Origin: Gari tellinella
Taxonomy: Eukaryota; Mollusca; Bivalvia; Cardiida; Psammobiidae
Assembly: GCA_922989275.2 (NCBI GenBank)
Contig: OV277871.1
Location: 61,277,848-61,341,847 of the forward strand
Direction: 5' to 3'
DNA: 64,000 nucleotides
Position 1 is the first letter of the stretch. Each line of letters begins with the position of its first letter. Below are positions 20,749 through 31,052 of this stretch, piece after piece. A program made the position numbers and the translations under genes. The notes beneath the pieces were generated by a model that did not search any database, was not told the DNA's origin, and worked only from the letters and a program-made list of their open reading frames with translations.

Positions 20749-21760
20749 TAGTGATGTTAACGGTTAATCGGTTAACCTTTGGAAGTGCGGTTAATTGGTT
20801 ACACTTTTCCTTCAAAAAGGTTAACCTGAAATACAAAAATTTGGAAGTTGGATCATAAAATCTGCTGCACGTAATCAGCGGACGACATCTCCTTTGCTCG
20901 TTAAAAACTGCCTTGACACCTTGTTGATTAACACGCCGCGGGCGTGTACTACCCCGTCTACAGAGGTTGCGCGGTAACCCTAATATAAAACCAGTGGGAT
21001 TAGACAATTGACAGGTCGCTGTTATTGTATTGATTTTACTAGATTAAGATTAGTGTCCTATTATTAAGAAATGTGTAGAAAACGTTTGAACTGAATCCAA
21101 TATCAAATGGATCATATAAATCTAGCAATGAATAACAGTACTTGAAATTTCGGAGATAATAGATCTACAGATAACTGCTCCGAGCTGAAAATGACATGTT
21201 TATCCGTTTAGCAGCCAAGCGGTTTGGATCTAGATGAGACACCTATTAACTCGGCGTATTTTATTATTCATAATCACTTGCAAAAAAGTCAAACAGTGTA
21301 CTCCGACACGTTTCCCAATCGATTGTCAAGTTGATTAATTTTCGTACTGTACCACTCACAAACAGGTTACGTAACTTACACAAATTTAGCGTGCAGATGA
21401 AAACATGTAGCACTTCAGAACTGGAACATTCAGTTTCAAATTGGATCTAAAGCCTAATAGAACATCGCCGAATATGTCATACACGAATGTAAAGTCGGAG
21501 ATTTTTAATGATTTTGAAAGCAGCCTGGATCCTGATCGAACGCAGTTTCACTTGGCGTCTGGTCGGAAATCAGACTTTTCCACATTTGTCAATAGGATTC
21601 TTCAAAGAATGTATGGCTTTCATTAACATTCAGAACTAACAGTAGGTAGTAGACATATTTTTGTCTCGGCAATACAATGGTTTAATTTTATGTCAGGTTA
21701 ACCGGTCAGTTTTTGCTTGCCATTAACCGGTTACAATATCCGTAACCGTTAACATCCCTA
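20749..21760. mobile_element. Non-autonomous hAT element
   Basis: The ends are inverted repeats: TAGTGATGTTAACGGTTA on the left and the complement of TAGGGATGTTAACGGTTA on the right, with further GGTTAACC inverted motifs inside. The flanking octamers CTTTTGAT (20741-20748) and CTTTTAAT (21761-21768) differ at one base, which fits the 8-bp duplication of hAT elements. At 1012 bp it carries no recognisable transposase. The upstream stretch 20364-20740 holds nothing I recognise. Confidence 0.7.
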
Positions 21761-21779
21761 CTTTTAATTTCTATTATCA

Positions 21780-21850
21780 GAACAGAACAGAACTTTATTT
21801 CTCGAATTCTACATAACATAGAATATATGAGGTACAACAAAATATAAATA
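21780..21850 (-). mobile_element. Possible non-LTR retrotransposon 3' tail
   Basis: AGAACAGAACAGAACTTTATTT, read on the minus strand, gives an AAATAAAGTTCTGTTCTGTT tail like those of short 3' fragments of LINE elements in invertebrates. No reverse transcriptase sequence accompanies it. Confidence 0.3.
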
Positions 21851-21870
21851 ATTACTGTCACATGGTTTTT

Positions 21871-22260
21871 ATACGCCCGTCATCGACGGTCGTATTATGG
21901 TATACCCAGCCCTGTCCGTCCGTTAACTTTTCTTGTTAGCGCTCTCTCACCTTCATTTATTTACCGATTTTTCCTGGTTATAATTTTACTTACATTTTGT
22001 CTATTGTAACCAAATTTCATATTTATCTTTCTCATCATGCAGGGAAGGCACCTGTGAATTTTGGTTCCTGTTAAATTATTTTTCTATGAGTTATGCCCCT
22101 TTACATACTTAAAATTTAAAATAAGCCACACTTCGTCCGTTAACTTTTCTTCTTTTTGGTTACTGTCAAATTTCAGACGTTGGCGACTATTTTTAGCAGA
22201 GTTATGCCCCCTTTATTGTCAAAAATGGGCATTTTTTAAGAACCCAAAACTTTTTTTTTG
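21871..22260 (+). mobile_element. Family E hairpin-ended element, 5' part
   Basis: It starts ATACGCCCGTC, loop ATC, GACGGTCGTAT, then TATGGTATACCCAGCCCTG and a TCCGTCCGTT tract. The body has two units with TTTCATATTTATCTTT-like and GAGTTATGCCCCTTT phrases. The complete family E copy is at 51596-52455. No 3' end was found; 22260-22387 contains repeated ACTATCG motifs of unknown origin. Confidence 0.55.
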
Positions 22261-22387
22261 ACTATCGCAATACTATCGGGATAGTAATTGAGCTATCGCA
22301 ATACTACAGCATAGTCTTTATGAGATCGATAGTCGGGCCTACACTCCGGGCGACTTTTTCCAGTCGGCCTGAGTCCGGACGACTTTG

Positions 22388-23027
22388 ACACCCGCCAAGT
22401 GCCAAGGTGAGCTATTGTGATCGCCCTGTGTCCGTCGTCGTCCGTCGCGTGTTGTCAAATTTTTCTTTAAAGATCTTCTTCTTGGAAACTACTTGGTCAA
22501 TTTCATTAAAACTTCATAGGATTGTTCCTTGTAGGAGACTCTCTCAGATTTCTTGAAATATAGGTCATCCAATTGAAATTGTGGTTGCCATGGCAACCAA
22601 TTGAAAAAACTTTAAAAATCTTCTTGTCAAAAACTACTGGTCAGAATTGAAAATAATTTTATCTAAATGTGCCATTGGTGACGCTCTATAAGATATCTTA
22701 AAATAATGTTCCTATCTAAAAAAACATGGCCACCAGTGGGTGGGGCAGATTTTCCTTATATGGCTATATAGTGAAAACTTTAAAAATCTTCTTGTCTGAA
22801 ACCGCTGATCCAATTTGCATAGAGAGAAAATTTCAAACGTCTTCTCTGAAACTAATATGTCCAGAGCTTTTATATTCGGTACGGTGACACTTTTAAATAT
22901 CCTTTACATATTTTGTTCAAATGGTTCTGGTCTGTTGCATATCTAGGTCAGTCCTGGACATAAATCATTATCTCGATTTATTCAGCTATTGTCAGGTGAA
23001 AGAAATATGCCCCATGGAGCTCTTGTT
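22388..23027 (+). mobile_element. Family A element, 5' truncated
   Basis: The copy begins inside the second strand of the 5' hairpin (AAGTGCCAAGGTGAGCTATTG), then GTGATCGCCCTGTGTCCGTCG. The body includes GTGGTTGCCATGGCAACC. The 3' end shows CAGGTGAAAGAAAT, ATGCCCCATGGAGC and TCTTGTT. One stem base has changed (GGGGC to GGAGC). Confidence 0.7.
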
Positions 23028-23574
23028 AATAAACTCGTTGATTAAAATAAAGATTATGTTTGCCAAGGCTAGCTCCATATTGTTTTAGTCAACTCACTTA
23101 TTAATGAGCACTTATGTAAGATCCTCTATAAATCGCATAAGGTATGTTGGAGTTATTGCCCTTGAATAATTAAAAAATGATTGCTTCAGCCTTGTCCGCT
23201 CTCTAACACAAATGTTTTTTATTGGGATCTTCACCAAACTTTATGAAAATGTTTATTGGTATTTAATCTAGGTCAAGTTTGATAAGTTCCCAAATCGCAC
23301 AAGGCATGTTGGCATTATTGGGTCAAGTTAAATAAATACCTAAAACGCGGAAGGCATGTTGGAGTGGTACTTCAATTATTAAAAATGTTATGCTTCACCC
23401 TTATTTTAGCCCTGTCCACTCTGTAATAGGAACAGATTTTATCCTATTTCAGCCAAGTTATGTCTGCATGTGCTTCATCTTGGCCATGTTGGTAATAAGT
23501 TAAGTACCACTCCATATCTTCTTTACCTCTTTATGGATTTTCATTCAACTGTATTCAATTTTTTTTTGCTCAGC

Positions 23575-23822
23575 AATACTCATAGGTACTTGACACATAC
23601 ATCTAGATCTATTAAACCCCCCCCCCCCCCCCCCAAAAAAAAAAGAAAAGAAAACACACCAAAACACCAAACTTTTTGATGCACATTTTCGTTATAATTC
23701 ACGTACTGTGGCGTTATTTGTCAGAATTTGATGGCGAACTAGTCTAATTCAGCGTCAGTTTAAGCCGATAATTAATACAAGATGTTGGATTGCGCTGTTT
23801 ACCTTGTATCTACAATAGAAGT

Positions 23823-23864
<42 letters not shown>

Positions 23865-23906
23865 GAATAGATCTAGATGTATGTGTCAAGTACCTGTGGT
23901 AATACT
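23575..23906. repeat. Inverted repeat with poly-C and poly-G inner ends
   Basis: The left arm (23575-23634) ends in a run of 18 C. The right arm (23825-23906) starts with a run of 38 G. The remaining 40 bases of each arm (AGGTACTTGACACATACATC on the left) are reverse complements with few differences. The spacer is about 190 bp. Homopolymer lengths may be sequencing or assembly estimates. Confidence 0.75.
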
Positions 23907-24170
23907 ATAGAAATTATGCTGAACTTTGCAGTTTGCTCTTGCGCCTTTCTCCCCCTGAATCATTTTGTGGGGCCCTTTCTGACTGGGTCAGTATTCTAGT
24001 TTGAATCTCTTCTGCAATCCTGATGGGTAAAGAGATTCGTCATACAGCCCGCTCTGTAAGATAACAAGCATGCAACTTCTTGACCCTTGTAAAATGTTTT
24101 ATTGCTAGAAATTTCAGTATATGCAATGACAATCTTCACTTTGCAATCAGTATATCATACATTTTTTGAC

Positions 24171-24512
24171 TTTTTGTATCTGTCTTGTTTTTCAGTCACA
24201 CATATTTAACCTTTTGTATCTGTCTTGCTTTTCAGTCACACATATTTTACCTTTTGTATCTGTCTTGCTTTTCAGTCACACATATTTTACCTTTTGTATC
24301 CGTCTTGTTTTTCAGTCACACATATTTTACCTTTTGTATCTGTCTTGCTTTTCAGTCACACATATTTTACCTTTTGTATCCGTCTTGTTTTTCAGTCACA
24401 CATATTTTACCTTTTGTATCTGTCTTGTCTTTCAGTCACACATATTTTACCTTTTGTATCTGTCTTGCTTTTCAGTCACACATATTTTACCTTTTGTATC
24501 CGTCTTGTTTTT
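24171..24512 (+). repeat. 40-bp minisatellite of splice acceptors, block 1
   Basis: Eight complete 40-bp units and part of a ninth. Each unit contains a pyrimidine tract, TTTTCAG and then TCACACATATTT. These last 19 bases equal the 3' splice site and first 12 bases of the PH exon at 27835. AG dinucleotides occur every 40 bases from 24194 to 24474. All three plus-strand frames are free of stops across the block. The ninth unit is cut by the family A element at 24513. Confidence 0.9.
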
Positions 24513-24575
24513 AGCTCACCTGAGCCGAAGGCTCAAGGTGAGCTGTTGTGATCGCCCGTCTGTCCGTCTGTCCGC

Positions 24576-24728
24576 GCCACTAAAGTGGGTTAGAGGGCCA
24601 GATAACGGTAAACATAACAAAAGAAGACAATAGAGTTCATTCCGTAACAATACACTAAGGGGCCGTGGCCCGTTATTCGAACAAAAGAAAATAACAAAAG
24701 AAAAGGCCCTCTAACCCAATTCGGTGGC
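24576..24728. mobile_element. 153-bp MITE, copy 1
   Basis: The termini GCCACTAAAGTGGGTTAGAG and the complement of GCCACCGAATTGGGTTAGAG are inverted repeats of about 24 bp. The interior carries AACAAAAGAA motifs and GGGGCCGTGGCCC. It is inserted in the TCCG/TCTG tract of the family A element. An equal-length copy is at 45329-45481. Confidence 0.8.
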
Positions 24729-25162
24729 ACGTCCGTCTGTCCATCTGTCCGTCCGTTCAAATTTTACTTCAAGCGACATCTCCTCTGAAACCGTGAGTTT
24801 GAGGGAAAAACTAAATTGCTGATGGTGTTCCTTGGATGCTTCTCTACAGAAATCGTTAAAATAAAATTCAAATGTTGACTACTTATTGAAATTTATTAAA
24901 AAAAGTGAAAAACTTTAAACAAGTTTTTTGTAAAAAAACACTGTTCCCACACCTTAGATATTGCAGGAATAGTATCTTCTACTAAATCACTTTCAAAATT
25001 GTAAAAAATCAAAACCCTAGGGTCAAATTTGACTCAACCCTGGCCGTATCAGTGCTTTTTGATGCAGGTCTGACAGTAAAAACTCTCTAATGATCCGTTT
25101 TTATACAGACCCATTGAATCTTCCAGGCTAAGAAGCTACCCTTATACTAAATGCAACATTTT

Positions 25163-25231
25163 TGCAAACGGTTTGGATCCAGGTCAGATGCCACATAATG
25201 CAGCATCTAATCTGGATCTAAACTATTTGCC
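25163..25231. repeat. Palindrome, GGATCCAGATCAGA family
   Basis: GCAAACGGTTTGGATCCAGG pairs with ATCTGGATCTAAACTATTTGC across a loop near CACATAATGCAG. It lies within the body of the family A element; an equivalent is at 57283. Confidence 0.75.
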
Positions 25232-25538
25232 ACTCATTTACATATTTTCTTATATTTAGAAAATATAAGTTATTATTTTTTACATATTTCACATACAAAC
25301 ATTTGGAGCAGACAACAGTTCAGCATGATAATAGTCATTTCTCCCTGAGACCGTCTCTTATTGCATAACTGACCCATAGCTAGCTCTGAACTCAGGTCAC
25401 TGAGATACATAGCAGAAATGATGATGTCTGCTATTTTATGCTCAAGCACAACTTAGTTCAAGGCATATTACTTTTGGTCTGTCTGTTTGTTTGTTTGTTT
25501 ATCTTTCTGTCTATCAGTCCACAATTAATTCTTGGCCA

Positions 25539-25613
25539 TAAACAGTATGGATCCAGGTCAGATGCCACATAATGCTGCATCTAATCTGGATCCAAACTAT
25601 TTGCCACTCATTT
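25539..25613. repeat. Palindrome, GGATCCAGATCAGA family
   Basis: A second hairpin of the same family in the same element (AACAGTATGGATCCAGGTCA with TCTGGATCCAAACTATTTGC). The counterpart in the sister element is near 57680. Confidence 0.75.
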
Positions 25614-26630
25614 ACATATAGTTTCTTATATTTAGAAAATGTAAATAATGATATTTATTAACCTATTAACCCATACATATTCCTTTTTATGTCTTTAATT
25701 TATTCTTCCACAGAAGAAAATAATTTCACTTTATACAGTCATTGTTGTCTTTAACAATTGCTTCAAATGACATCTCCTCATATACCGCTGAAAAGATTTC
25801 AACCAAACTTTACACGAATGTTCCTTGGGTCAAGTTGTTTCAAAATTGTTCAAAGAATTAAAAACAATGTAGAACTCTGGTTGCCATGGCAACCAAGTGA
25901 AAAAATAAGGAAATCTTAAAAAATCTTCTTGTCTGAAACTACAAGGGCCAGATCTTAGACATTTGTCACATAGCATCATCTACAGGTCCTCTATCAAGTT
26001 TGTACAAACTATGCCCCTGGGGTCAAAATTGGCCCCGCCCCCGGGGGTCACAGTTTTACATAGAGTTATATAGTGAAATTTTCAAACGTCTTCTCCTCTG
26101 AAACTAATAATATCTGGCTTTGATATCTGGCATGGTGACACTTTTAGATGTCCTATACCAATAAGGTTCAAATGGTTCTGGTCGATTGCATATCATCTAC
26201 AGGTCCTCTATCAAGTTTGTACAAATTATGCCCCTGGGGTCAAAATTAGCCCCACCCGGGGGTCACAGTTTTCAAACGTCTTCTTTTCTGAAGCTAATAT
26301 AGCCAGAGCTTTGATATTCGGCATGGTGTTACTTCTAGATGTCCTTTATCTATTTTGTTCAAATGGTTCCAGTCTGTTGCATATGTAGGTCACAGGAGCT
26401 AAAAATAGATTTTTTCAATGGAAACTTAAAAAAAATCTTCATGTCTAGAACCCTAGTACCCTGATCTTAGATATTTGAGAACATAGCATCATCTACAGGT
26501 CCTCTATTAAGATTGTTCAAATTATGCCCCTCGGGTAAAAAATGACCCCGTCCTGGACATAAATCATTATCTCCATTTCGATGTACAGCTATTCTCAGGT
26601 GAGCGACATATGCCCCATGGGGCTCTTGTT

Positions 26631-26762
26631 CAGTCACATATTTTACCTTTTGTATCTGTCTTGTTTTTCAGTCACACATATTTTACCTTTTGTATCTGTC
26701 TTGCTTTTCAGTCAACATATTTTACCTTTTGTATCTGTCTTGCTTTTCAGTCACACATATTT
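26631..26762 (+). repeat. Splice-acceptor minisatellite, block 2
   Basis: The array resumes with CAGTCACATATTTTACC immediately after the family A element and continues for three more units with AG at 26670-26671, 26710-26711 and 26749-26750. It stops after TCACACATATTT, where the next insertion starts. One unit has lost a base (CAGTCAACATAT). Confidence 0.9.
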
Positions 26763-27003
26763 GGCCGGATTGAAAATGCGGTCTATAGATTGGCGAATGC
26801 CGTCCGTCCGTCTGTCTGTCCGTACATCCAGGAGGCACATTATGGGGTCATTAACCTGGCAGTTTGGGTCATTAACCTGGCCAGTTAGTGATTGTGGGGT
26901 TGAAAGAGAGTATTGTGGGGTTAAAAAAGGCGTTTGTGGGGTTAGTTTTAGGGTTAGGGTTTATATAGCATCTAACCCCACAACACGCTCTCCTAAGACC
27001 GTA

Positions 27004-27016
27004 CGTCTGTCCGTCC

Positions 27017-27063
<47 letters not shown>

Positions 27064-27067
27064 CGTC
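27004..27067 (+). repeat. (TCTG)n/(TCCG)n microsatellite
   Basis: About 64 bases of TCTG units bordered by TCCG units. Read on the other strand this is ACAG/ACGG, the tetranucleotide type found in the cores of bivalve pearl elements. Confidence 0.85.
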
Positions 27068-27169
27068 CTCACTTTGGTTGACCTTTTTGTTAATGTCAGT
27101 TTTAGTCAAAGTTTAAGTCCTACAGCATCCAAATTTGGCATGTACAGTTGTAGTGAGCTCATCGTCACA

Positions 27170-27448
27170 GGGGGCCTCCGTGGCCTAGTGGTATAGTCAC
27201 TGTGACATACATCACTAAGCTCCTCACCGCTGTGAGTTCGAATCCCAGTAGGGTCGTTCGGATTTTTCATGTGGGGAAGCCTTCCAGCTGGCTTGCGGAA
27301 GGTCGGTGGTTCTACCCAGTTGCCTATTTGTGCCTGAAACATACATAAAGGGCTTCTGGGGTCTTCCTCCACCTGTAATTAGCTGGACGTCGCGATATGA
27401 CTGAAATACTGTTGAAAGCGACGTAAAATCAAAACAAATCAAATCAAT
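27170..27448 (+). mobile_element. tRNA-derived SINE with Meta-like domain
   Basis: The 5' region has a pol III A box (TGGCCTAGTGG) and B box (GTTCGAATCCC) spaced as in a tRNA. A 3' domain with CTTCCTCCACC, AGCTGGACGTCG, ATATGACTGAAATACTG and GCGACGTAAAA resembles the conserved domain of MetaSINEs of molluscs and other animals. The tail is AAATCAAAACAAATCAAATC. It is flanked by a perfect 12-bp duplication, CTCATCGTCACA (27158-27169 and 27449-27460). A related, unoccupied target lies near 27640 (AGGTCATCATCACATGCCAT). Confidence 0.85.
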
Positions 27449-27727
27449 CTCATCGTCACATGCCATGGGTAACTATAGGTCACTGTGACCTAGATTTTAA
27501 GGTCCAATGACTTAGAGAATTCTTGGTTAACCTTTTCGTTTGCGTCTTGGTTTACCTTTTTGTTAGTGTCAGTTTTAGTCAAAGTTTAAGTCCTACAGTA
27601 ACCAAATTTGGCATGTACAGTTGTAGTGAGGTCATCATCACATGCCATGGGTAACTATATTATATATATATATACAAAGCAGAAGTGCAGACAATCCGGC
27701 CATACCGACATTGGCGGTTTCTCGTTT

Positions 27728-27834
27728 ACCTTTTGTAGCCGTCTTGCTTTTCAGTCACACATATTTTACCTTTTGTATCTGTCTTGCTTTTCAGTCACAC
27801 ATATTTTACCTTTTGTATCCGTCTTGTTTTTCAG
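27728..27834 (+). repeat. Splice-acceptor minisatellite, block 3, with the true acceptor
   Basis: Two more 40-bp units with AG at 27753-27754 and 27793-27794, then the unit whose AG at 27833-27834 is the real acceptor of the PH exon. Use of the two nearer decoys would add 40 or 80 bases to the mRNA, and both shift the frame. Confidence 0.9.
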
Positions 27835-27915
27835 TCACACATATTTGATGAGATAGAACTTGTTGATGTGAGTGTGGCAGAATGCAGTACAAAAAACATC
27901 AATCATAGCTTTCAG
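27835..27915 (+). CDS. Diacylglycerol kinase delta/eta-like, PH-domain exon (partial gene)
   Basis: An 81-base internal exon (27 codons, phase 0 at both ends), with acceptor TTTTTCAG and donor GTTAGT. Its translation begins SHIFDEIELVDVSVAECSTK and ends NINHSFQ. It matches the second part of the PH domain of diacylglycerol kinases delta and eta, which continue from the segment in exon 771-833 into a strand with the pattern IFDEVDL, SVAE and STKN. Phase and order agree with the upstream exon. The exon expected next (the LxLCADNRKEMEDW-type end of the PH domain) was not found up to 64000, so the downstream intron exceeds 36 kb. The first 12 bases of this exon are part of the upstream minisatellite unit. 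Confidence 0.9.
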
Positions 27916-28195
27916 GTTAGTTGTGTAGTTTTAGTAACATTTGTGAACTATTTTTATGCACACATAACGTTTTGGACAAAAAATGCTAAAATGAGTGTGT
28001 GTGTACGTATTAACCTCCTGGCCTGCAAACAATCTGTAGCTTGATACTTTCATTACTACCTGAAGTCAAAAGGAGTGCAGGTCAGTTTTTGTAATCCCAT
28101 GCGCTGCTTGGCAACGAATGAGATAAGTCGAAATTTTCTTCCTAAAATCTAGGGAACTAGTGGTTCTAAGCTTAAATGACATAGAGATTGTTTTT

Positions 28196-28240
28196 AGCTC
28201 ATCTGGCACGTAGTGCCAAGGTGAGTTATTATGACAGGCC
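28196..28240 (+). mobile_element. Family A 5' hairpin remnant
   Basis: AGCTCATCTGGCAC, loop, GTGCCAAGGTGAGTTATTATGA, then unrelated CCGCGGATCC-rich sequence. Only the terminal hairpin of the element is left. Intron sequence from 28240 to 29029 has CCGCGGA repeats near 28250-28280 and nothing else recognisable. Confidence 0.55.
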
Positions 28241-30361
28241 TGTGATTTTTCCGCGGATCCGTGGATTTCCGCGGATGGGATTGCCGCCGAGACCATTTCT
28301 GAGATTCGTCCAGATTCGTTGAGAAAATCTGACGACTATAAGGGGGGTGAGGGTCTGAAAGTCGGTCGCGTCCGCGGACGTGTTTTAGTCATACCCGGAA
28401 ATCGTCGTACATTAACGGTAAGGGAAAAGTCCGAGTGTTCCACATTAATTTAACTGGTTACCGCATTAATGACTGCACATGCACTTACAATATTGAAAAC
28501 TCGGAAACCAGTCTTCGCGCGACAACACCGCTTTTCGAGACCAAAATATTTTTCTGTTTTGATGTTTGAACGATGTTAATAGATTGTAACTAATATGACA
28601 GCTTCCTAAAATAACAAGGTTAGCAAATTTAAAAGGGGTTTGATTACGATATTGAGTTTTTTTCCGTTAAGACCAACGGCTAGCGAGTCGAGACGTCGGT
28701 ACCAGATCGTAACGCCCTCGGGTCAAAACGACCTACCTATACTTTTTATACAATTAGCCTAATTGAAAGTAAAAAAAACCACGAATTTCTGAAATGTATT
28801 CAGCATTGAATGATCATGGTAGCGGCGAGATCAATCTACATGATCTAAACAATGCAACTTTTGGACCCCAACCTCTAGGCAAAATAAATTATAATCAGTC
28901 TGTTGATTTTGACCAGCAATAGGAAGAACTTTACATGGATTTACATGGATTTAATAAAAATATATAGATCTAGTTAGAACTAATTTATCAAGAACTCATG
29001 TATAATACACAGACTTGACACAGAGATGAGTGCTTTATTTAATAAACTTCGAGCAGAGAGAGGAGGTATTTTCATTTGGATAAATGAAATACCTATCCCC
29101 ACCCCTCTCAAACTTCATGCCATTATTAAGTATCCCAAACTTTAGAATGGCCTGTACACATAATGATAAAGAAATCTTTTTGCATATAGTATATAGGGTA
29201 ACCCATGTCAACATATTTTGGGAAGAGGGGCAATGGTGTCTGCCCCACTTCCCCTTCACAATAATGTCATAAGGAAGGGGAGCTTTGAATTATAATCATA
29301 GACTCATGTGTTGAGTAGCGGCTATATCAATGTAACAATGCATTTGTAATAAAAGAACTATAAATCTAGTTAGAAATCATTTATGGGACATGGACAGGTG
29401 AGTGCTTTACTTTATGAATAAATGTATCGAGCTGAGAGGGGGGGCTATTTTCATTAGGATAAATGAAATGCCTATCCCCCCACCCTTTCACACTTCATGC
29501 CTTTAAATGTCAAATTTTTTGAAAATGGCCTGTACACATTTGGCATTATAGACGATTCTATTTTCGATAATTAGACGGCCGCCATTATGAGTCACATGAC
29601 CTAGCCGCCATTAATACGCTGCACTTTAAGCAATCGGAGAGTGAACCAGTTAATACATATATAGTGACACAATCACTAGTAATATATCATTTCTTTTGAA
29701 ATTAAGTTCGCTTTAGACACCGAAACTTCTGTTGTTTCGGTTAGAAACAATAATGCTAAGAATTAGAGGAATTTTATGTCTGCTGGTATAATAAGAGTTT
29801 TGATTAAATTGATCATCTACAAAACAATGATCTCGCCGCCTCCATCCTTTTTCCTATACGATGAAATGAAAACGACTGACCGAAATTGTTAAAAATAATC
29901 AATTACATAGCCTTTTTCCTGATATTGTCGTAGATCCAGTTCTTTATTCAACAAATCCGATATGAACAATTAAACTTATGTCTTTTAGTTCGGTATTTCT
30001 GACTGAGCTCCAAAAATGTTGTTTGTAAAATACACATTCGGTTCAAAATCTTTTCTCATCAATAAAGCGGTAGCCATAAATTTCATAAATTCAGGTCATT
30101 GTTGGCTCGGTGACAAAAGTTACATCACTGTGCATGTAGGTCATTTAATACCCAACAGATGTGCAATATTTCCGGTTGATTGGTTTATGCTTCGAGCAGG
30201 GGGTAGATTGCGTAAGACACCCGCAGTTTTATTACCCACTAGTAAAACACCGACATAATCATATCCCATGGATCATAGATAAGACCCATATAGCTTTCTC
30301 GGTTAAAAGTAAATAACTGATTTTTTTTTATAGAAAATATCACCATAGAATTTCAATTTAA

Positions 30362-30425
30362 TTTGCACACAGTTTGGATCCAGATCAGACTCCGATAACA
30401 TGGGCGTCTGATCTGGTTAAATACT
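30362..30425. repeat. Palindrome, GGATCCAGATCAGA family
   Basis: CAGTTTGGATCCAGATCAGA is followed by a loop region and GGCGTCTGATCTGG. The right arm is truncated after GGTTAAA. More diverged relatives are at about 30648-30710. Confidence 0.6.
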
Positions 30426-30984
30426 GCGCTTAACACTTGTATAAGTGTTGCTTTCCTATTCACCGTTAGAGTGTTAATCGCCATATGAGTAACACGTGCA
30501 GTGTGATTCCAGATCAATCGGATGCAAAGTAATTGGAGTCTTGTCTAGATACAGGCTTCAAATTATTTTTAAATGTTTATGATAATTATGATAAGCTACC
30601 TATTAACCAAAAGAGTGTTGTTCGCCACTTGTATATCATCCGCCAGCATTGTGGATCCAGATCAAACACCTAATCAAGTGATTTAGCATATGATCTGAAT
30701 CTCCCATTCAATCTTGTGTCTCAGAAAGGTTACCCCCTGCCACATCGAGAATATGTTGTGCACATCTGTGTCTAATTAAGTAATTAAAGATTTCACACGA
30801 CCCCTGTCAAGTTTGTAAGCCATCAGAGATGTATTTTAGCAAATCATATATATCTTATTCTAATCAGTGATTAGGTTGATTATTTCTATTGTTACCTCTA
30901 ACTTTCATTCATGTTTACATTCAATAGTAAAGTTTTTGAGTTATTTTAATACTTTGCCTGCCGATCCTGACTCCACTTATATTT

Positions 30985-31052
30985 GCAAACAACTTAGAAC
31001 AAAATCAGACGTCACGTAACTCGGCGTCTGATCTGGATCCAAACTGTTTGAC
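30985..31052. repeat. Palindrome, GGATCCAGATCAGA family
   Basis: GCAAACAACTTAGAACAAAATC and CAGACGTCACG are opposite CGGCGTCTGATCTGG and ATCCAAACTGTTTG. The left arm has decayed more than the right. Confidence 0.55.

Larger units (their letters stand above)
24513..26630 (+). mobile_element. Full-length family A element inserted in the minisatellite
   Basis: 2118 bp, including a 153-bp MITE at 24576. The 5' hairpin is AGCTCACCTGAGCC, loop, GGCTCAAGGTGAGCT. The body contains two GGATCCAGGTCAGA palindromes and family A units. The 3' end is CAGGTGAGCGACATATGCCCC, ATGGGGC and TCTTGTT. Left flank GTCTTGTTTTT and right flank CAGTCACA rejoin exactly to the array unit, giving a precise insertion with no target duplication (or TT only). 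The copy at 56764-58762 has the same internal order. Confidence 0.85.
26763..27701. mobile_element. Insertion with GGCCGGATTG inverted ends
   Basis: GGCCGGATTG at 26763 and CAATCCGGCC ending at 27701 are perfect 10-bp inverted repeats bounding a block that interrupts the minisatellite. The block holds GTGGGGTTA-rich repeats, a TCTG/TCCG microsatellite, a SINE and two copies of a unit with TTTAGTCAAAGTTTAAGTCC. No transposase is visible and no target duplication is clear, so the class is undetermined. Confidence 0.5.

Noticed and set aside
24166..24633. Long plus-strand frames of repeated FSHTYFTFCI-type peptides
   Set aside because: These are translations of the 40-bp minisatellite, which is stop-free in all three frames. 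There is no start context and no sign of selection as protein.
27004..27067. Regular TCTG repeats considered as a CRISPR-like array
   Set aside because: Simple tetranucleotide microsatellite without spacers, in an animal genome.
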